Positions 1 through 5,057 of a stretch of 5,057 bases of DNA are shown in pieces. Source of the stretch: Bacillota bacterium (GTDB lineage Bacteria; Bacillota; Clostridia; Christensenellales; Aristaeellaceae); assembly GCA_023458835.1 (NCBI GenBank), contig JAEWWY010000231.1:1-5057 (forward strand). Direction: 5' to 3'. Both the position numbers and the translations under genes were made by a program. Position 1 is the first letter of the stretch. Each line of letters opens with the position of its first letter. A model generated the notes under the pieces. The model was not told where the DNA came from. It made no database searches and saw only the letters and a list, made by a program, of their open reading frames with translations.

Positions 1-705
1 CTTGGAATTCATGGTAATGACTTCCCTGGGCACTTTGGCGCTGTCCACCACCTGCGCCCGGCCGAGCTCCCGCTCAAGGTCCTGCATGGATTGGTCGGCA
101 CCCGTTCCGTTGTATGCCTCATCAGAAATCAGTTTCTTCAGCCTTGATTGATCCACTTCCGTTATAATGACCTTCGAGGGCATAATCTTTCCACCTTCCC
201 GAATGAATTTCAAATATTCTTCCATGGTGATCTCCAGCCTTTTAAGCGTCGGCGTTTCATGCCTCAAATGAAATCCGGACCGAAGGAACGCCCGGATGGA
301 CCGCCTGTTCTCGCGATGGATCCTGGCGGTCATTTTCGCCGATCTCAGTTCAAAGAAAGCAATCTTCATGCTTTCGCGGATCGCGCTGGTGCCTATCCGC
401 TTTCCCCAATTGTTCCGGTCGCCGATGACGATTACCATTTCCGTATCGCCATTGCGCACCACCAGGCGCACAAAGCCTAACGGCGTGCCTTTCTTGTCGT
501 GAATGATGTAGAACCTTCCGTCACGGCTGAACAGGTGCGTTACAATGGGCAGGTTGACCCTGTCTACCGCCTGGTTGATATGAACGGATACATCCTGCGT
601 GTCGCTTAAATATTTCCTGACCTCCTCATCTGTAAGCCATCGTATGATCTGGAGTGCATTTTCCCGCGTTACCTCGGGACATAAATAAATAAAAGGCTCT
701 TTCAT
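1..705 (-). CDS. GNAT acetyltransferase fused to Rnk/GreA-GreB-like protein (3' partial)
   Basis: Reading leftwards from the ATG at 705, the frame stays open for 235 codons to the window edge, so the C-terminus is missing. Residues 1-165 look like a GNAT N-acetyltransferase, which moves an acetyl group from acetyl-CoA to an amine. The acetyl-CoA loop is NNWGKRIGT (98-106), with Arg where many relatives have Gly, and a motif-B-like stretch ends FLRSGF (140-145). Residues 175-235 (starting MPSKVIITEVD, ending VPREVITMNSK) resemble the start of E. coli Rnk (remembered as ending VVTMNSRV at the same point), a nucleoside diphosphate kinase regulator that binds RNA polymerase like Gre factors. The FKBP-like domain expected next lies off the window. 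The linker is only about ten residues. The ribosome site (AGGA, 717-720) is weak and rather far from the ATG. The substrate is unknown. Both domain calls rest on motif recognition; continuity of the frame was checked codon by codon. Confidence 0.82.
   Translation of the reverse strand, partial: MKEPFIYLCPEVTRENALQIIRWLTDEEVRKYLSDTQDVSVHINQAVDRVNLPIVTHLFSRDGRFYIIHDKKGTPLGFVRLVVRNGDTEMVIVIGDRNNWGKRIGTSAIRESMKIAFFELRSAKMTARIHRENRRSIRAFLRSGFHLRHETPTLKRLEITMEEYLKFIREGGKIMPSKVIITEVDQSRLKKLISDEAYNGTGADQSMQDLERELGRAQVVDSAKVPREVITMNSK
181..197 (-). promoter_or_regulatory. Internal Shine-Dalgarno and ATG for the Rnk-like domain
   Basis: Inside the fused frame, AAGGTGG (191-197) stands 7 nt before an in-frame ATG (181-183). 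That ATG is exactly where a free-standing Rnk-like protein would begin. The same AGGTGG core precedes the starts of the phosphoesterase and of the second GNAT gene in this window, so it is probably functional here. It could yield a shorter, separate Rnk-like protein from the same mRNA. Alternatively it is a relic of two formerly separate genes. In vivo use is inference. Confidence 0.55.
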
Positions 706-741
706 TTTTTACTACATCCTGTCGTAAGAAATAAAAGCCTT

Positions 742-758
742 TCATAGGACATCTATGA
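742..758. repeat. Short inverted repeat in the leader of the GNAT-Rnk gene
   Basis: TCATAG-gacat-CTATGA forms 6-bp perfect arms around a 5-nt spacer. It lies roughly 9 to 25 nt downstream of the predicted transcription start (about 767). It could be a repressor operator or a small leader hairpin. The arms are short and AT-rich, so chance is possible. Confidence 0.3.
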
Positions 759-773
759 CGGTTCTTTGCATCT

Positions 774-802
774 ACTATAACAAATAAATGCTCGAACGTC
801 AA
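774..802 (-). promoter_or_regulatory. Sigma-A-type promoter for the GNAT-Rnk gene
   Basis: On the minus strand, TTGACG (797-802) and TATAGT (774-779) are separated by 17 nt, with a TGT extended -10 directly before TATAGT. This is a near-consensus vegetative promoter. Transcription would start near 767, leaving a leader of about 60 nt. The -35 box contains the TGA stop of the upstream phosphoesterase gene (799-801), so the two units abut without an intergenic gap. Confidence 0.7.
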
Positions 803-1773
803 TCCGCCTGATAAAAATCTGTGATGAGGTAAGCTGGCTGATGCATAAGGCGGCTACTCCAGGCAGTATATGCCCCTGACCATGTTTCTCGGGAATATGG
901 GCGGACAGGATCCCCTATTTCCTTTGCGTAGGATGTCACAAAGCGCAAAAAGAATTCCACATGCTCATACCCCGTCAGCCACTCGCAGGCCACCACGTCG
1001 CACCATGCCGCCGCCTCACTATACAGGGATGATTTTTTTATATCGTTAACAAAGGCCGCAGCATCGTATGGAACGCGGTGCTCAGACACATGCCAGTTTC
1101 CGGCGCCTTCTTCCAATATGGTATAGGCAGCCGTAGCCTCACCATCCAAGGGCAGGCCGCAAGAGCCCGGATTGATGAAAAGCTTAACCGGAAACCGGGC
1201 ATGCCACTGCACATGCGTATGGCCAAAGACATATACCCCGTCAGGCATTGTTTTCAATTTTTCATTGAATTCCGCATCCTTTTCAAGATATGCGCCTATA
1301 TCTCGCAGGAGCACCTTCCTTGAAACCGGTTTGCTTTCGTATCTTTGAGCAATTATCGAACTGGAGAACCCCTTGAATTCCACATTTCCCAAAAACGCAT
1401 CGGAGGAGTGCGCCGCAAAAACATCCGCCGATTTGCCGGGTATGCGCAGCTTGGCGGGCAGTGAAGCCAGATACTCATGGTTTTCCCGGGAAATTGCGCG
1501 ATAGCACCAATACAGCCCGCGGAATTGACCATCCGTCCAGGTCCGCTGATCCTGCCCGGCAAGCTTCAGCAGGTAATCCTCTTCATTCCCCCTGATCACA
1601 TGCGCGTTTGGAAGGCTCCTGATCGTTTCAATCACCTCGTTGAGGTAGGGGGAGCACATATAGTAGTCTCCCACAAACAGATATCCGTCAGCACCCGAGG
1701 CCTTCGCATCCTCCAATACGGCGGACAAGGCCGGCAAGTTGCCGTGAACGTCCGATATGACCGCGTACTTCAC
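799..1773 (-). CDS. Calcineurin-like metallophosphoesterase with C-terminal extension
   Basis: This 324-residue protein of the metallophosphoesterase superfamily would use two metal ions to hydrolyse a phosphoester; its substrate cannot be read from sequence. Conserved motifs appear in order: SDVHGN (D8, H10), VGDYY (D36), RGNEED (N63), AAHSS (H122), GHTH (H185, H187) and NPGS (201-204). The third motif reads GNE rather than the common GNH or GND. Residues from about 230 onward extend beyond the compact YfcE/MJ0936-like fold and match nothing I recognise. There is no signal peptide or membrane segment, so it is probably cytoplasmic. The GTG start at 1773 is chosen because GAGGTGG (1777-1783) stands just upstream and the motif-bearing strand begins two residues later. 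Upstream in-frame ATGs at 1818 and 1869 lack a ribosome site, and the second lies in a terminator stem. Confidence 0.88.
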   Translation of the reverse strand: MKYAVISDVHGNLPALSAVLEDAKASGADGYLFVGDYYMCSPYLNEVIETIRSLPNAHVIRGNEEDYLLKLAGQDQRTWTDGQFRGLYWCYRAISRENHEYLASLPAKLRIPGKSADVFAAHSSDAFLGNVEFKGFSSSIIAQRYESKPVSRKVLLRDIGAYLEKDAEFNEKLKTMPDGVYVFGHTHVQWHARFPVKLFINPGSCGLPLDGEATAAYTILEEGAGNWHVSEHRVPYDAAAFVNDIKKSSLYSEAAAWCDVVACEWLTGYEHVEFFLRFVTSYAKEIGDPVRPYSRETWSGAYTAWSSRLMHQPAYLITDFYQAD

Positions 1774-1808
1774 AATCCACCTCTTTTGCGTGAATGGTTG
1801 CTGCTTCC

Positions 1809-1817
1809 AGTATACCA
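1809..1817 (-). promoter_or_regulatory. Extended -10 promoter element for the phosphoesterase gene
   Basis: On the minus strand TGG-TATACT (1817 to 1809) fits the extended -10 consensus TGnTATAAT. No good -35 hexamer stands 16-18 nt upstream; that region is the U-tract of the preceding terminator. Extended -10 promoters can work without a strong -35. Transcription would start near 1802, giving a leader of about 29 nt before the GTG start. Confidence 0.5.
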
Positions 1818-1823
1818 TGGGAA

Positions 1824-1869
1824 AATAATAAAAACCATGCCCGGCGGCATCCGTTCTGCCGCCGGGCAT
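1824..1869 (-). terminator. Rho-independent terminator of the peptidase-GNAT operon
   Basis: ATGCCCGGCGGCA (1837-1849) and its exact complement (1857-1869) form a 13-bp GC-rich stem with a 7-nt loop. On the minus strand the stem is followed by GGTTTTTATTATTTT, a good U-tract. It lies about 60 nt past the stop of the GNAT gene, so it should end that operon's transcript. On the plus strand no T-run follows the stem. Confidence 0.9.
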
Positions 1870-1930
1870 CAGCGCACCTGAGCCTGCCGCTCCGGGCTGC
1901 CCGCTGTCTTTCAGATAGAAACGGGGCTTC

Positions 1931-2596
1931 TCAAGGGGTTTTTATCCCTGGAGCAGGGGTCCCGGGCCTGCGGATCATGCAATACTGCAAAAGCTCAAAG
2001 GGCGTCTCCATGGTATCATGCAATTCAAAGCCATAGTGCCGGTACATGGGCAGGTTCTTTTCATTGTGGGTCTCCAGGGCAACAAGCAACCCCCTTTGAT
2101 CGGCATACCGGAGCACGGGTTCCATCACCTTGCGGGCCATGCCCGTGCCGCGGGCCACGGGCCGCACCGCGAAATAGATGATATGCATGTAACGCCTGGC
2201 CGGCAGCTCCTTTGTCCAGGCGGCATTCAGGTACTGCCTGGCCCTGAGAAAATGACTCAGCGTTTTGAGGGTTATATCATCCTTGATCAAAGACACGTTG
2301 GTTTTCCAGGCGTAAAATGTTTCCACGGAAAAGAACTTCAGGTGATTGTAGGGCTGGGAATCGTCGTCGGCAATGATCAGGCCGTTCACATTGGGGCCGT
2401 CGGCAAAGGCATCGTCATTTTCCAAAAGCTCGCCCGCGTCGTTGGCGAACACCTCGGGCAGTGTCTTGTCGCGCAAATGCTCCTCGGGGATAAGCCTCCT
2501 GTACAGCGGGTCATCTTTGAAGCATTCCAGCAGGATGCGGACCACCTTGGGGGCGTCCGCCCTGGATAAGTGATACAGCGTATCAATTTGCATCAT
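1931..2596 (-). CDS. GNAT family N-acetyltransferase
   Basis: This 221-residue protein has the C-terminal half of a GNAT fold. The strand-loop-helix that binds the acetyl-CoA pyrophosphate is FAVRPVARGTGMARKV, with the R-G-T-G-M-A loop. It is followed by LETHNEKNLPMYRHYGFEL, which carries the usual Asn and the MYRHYGFEL helix-strand of motif B. The N-terminal half (beginning TLYHLSRADAPKVVRILLECF) is longer and more variable, as in GNATs whose substrate is unknown. No signal peptide is seen. It starts 12 nt after the stop of the M28 peptidase gene and is surely co-transcribed with it. Two ATGs are adjacent: AGGTGG (2601-2606) lies 4 nt before the one at 2596 and 7 nt before the one at 2593, so the second may be the true start (220 residues). 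The substrate might be an amine, a peptide N-terminus or an antibiotic; nothing here decides. Confidence 0.88.
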   Translation of the reverse strand: MMQIDTLYHLSRADAPKVVRILLECFKDDPLYRRLIPEEHLRDKTLPEVFANDAGELLENDDAFADGPNVNGLIIADDDSQPYNHLKFFSVETFYAWKTNVSLIKDDITLKTLSHFLRARQYLNAAWTKELPARRYMHIIYFAVRPVARGTGMARKVMEPVLRYADQRGLLVALETHNEKNLPMYRHYGFELHDTMETPFELLQYCMIRRPGTPAPGIKTP

Positions 2597-2608
2597 CGCA
2601 CCACCTGG

Positions 2609-4699
2609 TTAATCCTCCCGGGGGGTCACAAGCGGTCGCAGCCTGCGGAGCGCTTTTTTGATAAGCCGCTCCAGTTCTTCCAGCGCGGCCGTCTCTTCCC
2701 GCACCGTTTTGTCCAGCCGGGACAGGGCTTCCTGTTCCAGCCGCATCAGTTCCCGGATCTCCGGATTGAGATCCGGCTTTTTTGTTTTGCTTTTTTCCCG
2801 GAGCGTATGGATCATCTCGTAGAGGTCCAGATGCCCCTGGATCCGCCCGGCGCCCCACAGGAGCCTTTCCTTGGGCTGATTCAGCACATAGGCGGTGAAA
2901 TAGTCATACACATCCCTGTCAAAATCGGCGGCATAGCAATTGTTGTCGATTTGGCCAAGGCTTGCGGCCGCCCCCTTCACATCCCCGGCGTGAAGCTGCC
3001 AAACAGCTCTGTGCAGCATCTGCAAGCAGTGCTGGTCATGCTCGTGGGGCAGGATGGACACATCGTGCCACGTGAGGCGCACAAAGTGATCCTCCAGGTA
3101 GCGGAAGATGGCAAGGAGCTGGCGCCGTGCTTCTGTGCATGCCGCGTAAAGCTCCCCTGCCTCCAGGCTTCCTCCCGCCAGCTTAAGGGTGTACTGCCGG
3201 TTGATCTCCTCCGTCAGCCCATACAATTCCTTCGCCTTTTCCGCTGCCTTTTGAAGCGTTCCGCGGAAAGCGCCCTCCATTCTGGGATGCAGCCGCTGGC
3301 ATGCAAGCGATTCCGATATGGCATCAAGGCGCACCGTATAATCCAGGGGCGGCAGGCACAATTGGTCAAAGGCCAGCATCAGCCGCCCGTAGAGCACATG
3401 ATGGTAATGGTATACCGTTTCATCATAGGCATCGTCATTGTCAAACTGGGAATGATACCTGGTTTCCATAAAGGTGCCGCCGCCAAACTCGTTGACCATG
3501 GCGGGAATGCCCGCGATGGCCATGGAAAAGTCGTCCGACCAGGTTTGGGTGGGGCATACGACGCCGGAACCCTTGGGATAGACGGCGCGTACCTTTTGTG
3601 GCAGCGCTTTCATCTGCCGCTTCAAAAAGCCCTTCATTTCATAGGCGCTTCGGATGAAATGCTTTTTCCCATGGGCATGGGCCGGAAGCTCCAGGTTAAT
3701 GTTTACCACGGCCTTGCCTGCCCATTCCGGGTGGATGCGGAATACCTGGTTGTACGCGCCCACAGACCAGTCGTACCGGGTGTTGACCTTTCCCCATTCC
3801 TCGGCGGCCATGGCGCAGAACACCAGCGTCTTGCGCGGCCTGTACCCGCTGGTGATGACCGTGCGGGCCAGGCCCAGCATCAGCGAAACGGCGGTATTGT
3901 CGTCCTGAAAGCCGGAGAAATAGGAATCATAGTGAGCGGAGAGGATGACCAGGGAATCCTCTTCTTCGCCGATGATCTGCCCTACGATGTTGTGGGAAAA
4001 GGTATCTTCCATCACCGTGGATTCCGCGTCCAGCTCCACCTGGGCGCTTTCTCCAAAGGACAGGTCCAGCGCGGCGATCAGATTCTTCGCATCCCGCTGG
4101 GACAGCGACAGGGCGGGGGCGTCCTTGGGGCCGCAGATATCCTGGGCGTTGAGCGTTTTTACGTTTTCCTCGCCGTAGCCGCTCCGCTGCACAGCCAGCA
4201 CCGCTGTCGCGCCGCGCAGATGGGCCTGATAGGCGGGATAGTTGATCCACCACTCGTCCCGCTGGTTGATGGTGATCAGCGCGAGCTTGCCCCGTACATC
4301 CAGCTTTTCCAGCTCCCGGGCGGTGCCTTGCCCGGCGTTTACCAAGGTAAACTGCTTTCTGCCGCCGGTATGCAGCTCCGTTTGGTAGCCGCCCATCTCG
4401 CAGGCCTGCTCCTGACCCGATTTGTCCCGATAGAAAAGACGGGCGCGGGAAAAATCCCAGCCGTCCACTAAAAATCTTTCTTTCCTGGGATTCAAACCGA
4501 TGCGGGCCATTTCCTCAAAGAGCATATCCCCCGTTTCCGCCTCGGCTTTTGAGCCTGCGGTACGGTAGCCTAAGACGGGATTGGTCCGGAATACCTCCAT
4601 CCGCCTGGCCAGGCGATAGGCATAGCCTACGTCCAGGCACCTGGAAAAATGCTGCCACTCTGGTTCCAGGGGTAAAATGGCACGGCGTTTTTTATCCAT
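2609..4699 (-). CDS. M28 family metallopeptidase with PA-like insert
   Basis: This 696-residue protein looks like a zinc aminopeptidase of family M28. Motifs in order are SAHYDS (H256, D258), FQDDNTA (D266/D267), MAAEEWG (E300 general base, E301 ligand), NINLELP (E337 where relatives usually have Asp) and RYHSQFDND (H416). Residues roughly 110-215 resemble a PA domain inserted before the catalytic half, as in other large M28 enzymes. Residues 450-696 are mostly helical and unrecognised, ending in a charged, probably coiled-coil stretch (about 645-690). The chosen start has no signal peptide (MDKKRRAILPLEPEW), which suggests a cytoplasmic role in peptide turnover, unlike many secreted M28 enzymes. 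The ATG at 4699 is preceded by AGGAGG (4709-4714) at 9 nt; the upstream in-frame ATG at 4810 lies outside the predicted transcript. It is the first gene of an operon with the GNAT gene. The exact peptide substrate is unknown. Confidence 0.9.
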   Translation of the reverse strand: MDKKRRAILPLEPEWQHFSRCLDVGYAYRLARRMEVFRTNPVLGYRTAGSKAEAETGDMLFEEMARIGLNPRKERFLVDGWDFSRARLFYRDKSGQEQACEMGGYQTELHTGGRKQFTLVNAGQGTARELEKLDVRGKLALITINQRDEWWINYPAYQAHLRGATAVLAVQRSGYGEENVKTLNAQDICGPKDAPALSLSQRDAKNLIAALDLSFGESAQVELDAESTVMEDTFSHNIVGQIIGEEEDSLVILSAHYDSYFSGFQDDNTAVSLMLGLARTVITSGYRPRKTLVFCAMAAEEWGKVNTRYDWSVGAYNQVFRIHPEWAGKAVVNINLELPAHAHGKKHFIRSAYEMKGFLKRQMKALPQKVRAVYPKGSGVVCPTQTWSDDFSMAIAGIPAMVNEFGGGTFMETRYHSQFDNDDAYDETVYHYHHVLYGRLMLAFDQLCLPPLDYTVRLDAISESLACQRLHPRMEGAFRGTLQKAAEKAKELYGLTEEINRQYTLKLAGGSLEAGELYAACTEARRQLLAIFRYLEDHFVRLTWHDVSILPHEHDQHCLQMLHRAVWQLHAGDVKGAAASLGQIDNNCYAADFDRDVYDYFTAYVLNQPKERLLWGAGRIQGHLDLYEMIHTLREKSKTKKPDLNPEIRELMRLEQEALSRLDKTVREETAALEELERLIKKALRRLRPLVTPRED

Positions 4700-4763
4700 G
4701 AGGGAGGGCCTCCTTTCCCGGGGGAATCGGTCAGGAGCGGGATTGTTCCTAGGATGCCAGACT

Positions 4764-4792
4764 ATGGTAGCACAACAAAAACAAGCCGTCAA
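4764..4792 (-). promoter_or_regulatory. Promoter of the peptidase-GNAT operon
   Basis: On the minus strand TTGACG (4787-4792) and TACCAT (4764-4769) are 17 nt apart, with TGC directly before the -10. Transcription would start near 4757, giving a leader of about 58 nt before the ATG at 4699. The -10 is imperfect, but the -35, spacing and TGn support the call. Confidence 0.6.
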
Positions 4793-4796
4793 CGGG

Positions 4797-4816
4797 GCAA
4801 GGGAACGCAAGGGAAC
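4797..4816. repeat. Perfect 10-bp tandem duplication between divergent promoters
   Basis: GCAAGGGAAC occurs twice, head to tail, with no spacer. It sits 4 bp from the -35 of the peptidase promoter and upstream of the pyruvate kinase promoter. A 10-bp period places both copies on the same face of the helix, which would suit a regulator, but a chance slippage duplication is equally possible. Confidence 0.6.
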
Positions 4817-4823
4817 TGGCGAA

Positions 4824-4849
4824 AAGGGAGTTTTTGAAAAAATCCCCTT
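4824..4849. repeat. Imperfect inverted repeat upstream of pyruvate kinase
   Basis: AAGGGAGTTTTT and its near complement AAAAAATCCCCTT face each other around a very short centre, with two mismatches in about 12 bp. It lies some 30-60 bp upstream of the pyruvate kinase -10 box. It may be an operator; it is not a convincing terminator because no U-tract follows a GC-rich stem on either strand. Confidence 0.35.
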
Positions 4850-4879
4850 CTGTGAACCCTACCCCAAAAACTGCAAATG

Positions 4880-4888
4880 TGCTAGAAT
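4880..4888 (+). promoter_or_regulatory. Extended -10 promoter element for pyruvate kinase
   Basis: TGC-TAGAAT fits TGnTATAAT closely. The sequence 17 nt upstream (TACCCC) is a poor -35, so activation or reliance on the extended -10 is likely. Transcription would start near 4895, leaving a leader of about 42 nt. No catabolite-control (cre) site was recognised. Confidence 0.5.
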
Positions 4889-4936
4889 AATCATAGGCTG
4901 GGCGCAAAGCGGGCAGCCGGATACGGAGGATCACGT

Positions 4937-5057
4937 ATGTCATTGAAGAAAAGAAAGACGAAGATTGTATGCACCCTTGGACCGGCCACGGTAGAGGGAG
5001 ATACCCTTCGCAACATCATACTGGCGGGCTTGGATGTAGCCCGTTTCAACTTTTCCC
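4937..5057 (+). CDS. pyk: Pyruvate kinase, N-terminal fragment (3' partial)
   Basis: The first 40 residues begin MSLKKRKTKIVCTLGPAT and continue to LAGLDVARFNFS at the window edge. The pattern TKIVCTxGPA followed about 20 residues later by AGxxVARxNFS is the hallmark N-terminus of pyruvate kinase; the Arg of VARFNFS is part of the active site. The enzyme converts phosphoenolpyruvate and ADP to pyruvate and ATP, the last step of glycolysis, in the cytoplasm. The ATG at 4937 is preceded by GGAGGA (4925-4930) at a 6-nt spacing. It is divergent from the peptidase operon. The catalytic barrel, the domain order and any C-terminal PEP-utiliser-like extension found in some Bacillota enzymes lie beyond the window. 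Confidence 0.95.
   Translation, partial: MSLKKRKTKIVCTLGPATVEGDTLRNIILAGLDVARFNFS

Noticed and set aside
148..502. Two plus-strand open frames at the left end
   Set aside because: They are shadows of the minus-strand GNAT-Rnk frame, whose protein has clear family motifs; no ribosome site or family resemblance was seen for them.
712..717. ATG-TAG start-stop element just before the GNAT-Rnk start
   Set aside because: It has no ribosome site of its own and the pair is short enough to be chance.
1774..1869. Longer start for the phosphoesterase (ATG at 1869 or 1818)
   Set aside because: The first ATG would translate the terminator hairpin and lies before the predicted transcription start; the second also lies before that start and has no Shine-Dalgarno. 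The GTG at 1773 has GAGGTGG upstream.
2570..4471. A 633-codon open frame on the plus strand opposite the M28 peptidase
   Set aside because: It has no recognisable motifs and runs antisense to a gene with clear catalytic residues, promoter and ribosome site. Long antisense frames are expected opposite GC-rich genes with biased codons.
4700..4810. Longer start for the peptidase (ATG at 4810)
   Set aside because: The added 37 residues would be encoded across the promoter (4764-4792), and the ATG at 4699 has AGGAGG at good spacing. The extra piece also does not look like a proper signal peptide.
4896..4919. Possible leader hairpin GGCTG/CAGCC before pyruvate kinase, considered as a riboswitch or attenuator
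   Set aside because: Five base pairs with a loop of about 13 nt in a 42-nt leader; too little structure and no terminator follows.

Overview
The window looks like chromosomal DNA of a fairly GC-rich Bacillota, probably Clostridia. This is inferred from strong AGGAGG/AGGTGG ribosome-binding sites, sigma-A-type promoters with extended -10 boxes, a GTG start, a rho-independent terminator with a U-tract, and the gene types. No marker gene allows a genus to be named.

Layout from right to left, since all but one gene lie on the minus strand. At the right edge is the first 40 codons of pyruvate kinase (4937-5057, plus). It is divergent from a two-gene minus-strand operon: an M28/PA-type metallopeptidase (4699-2609), then 12 bp later a GNAT acetyltransferase (2596-1931). 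The operon has a promoter at 4764-4792 and ends in a perfect 13-bp hairpin terminator (1824-1869). A calcineurin-like metallophosphoesterase (1773-799) follows, with its own extended -10 promoter directly after that terminator. The next promoter overlaps its stop codon and drives the leftmost gene (705 to beyond base 1).

The leftmost gene is the most unusual. It is one uninterrupted frame of at least 235 codons that begins as a GNAT acetyltransferase and continues, without a stop, into a Rnk/GreA-GreB-type RNA-polymerase-binding protein. The Rnk-like part has its own ATG and an AGGTGG Shine-Dalgarno. The locus may therefore make both a GNAT-Rnk fusion and a free Rnk-like protein.

No pathway obviously links the genes. 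The peptidase and the second GNAT protein are probably co-transcribed; the others look like independent transcription units of housekeeping or accessory function. No tRNA, rRNA, CRISPR, insertion sequence or phage gene was seen. No stretch longer than 300 bp lacks a gene; the longest gap (4700-4936) holds the divergent promoters, a 10-bp tandem repeat and an imperfect inverted repeat.
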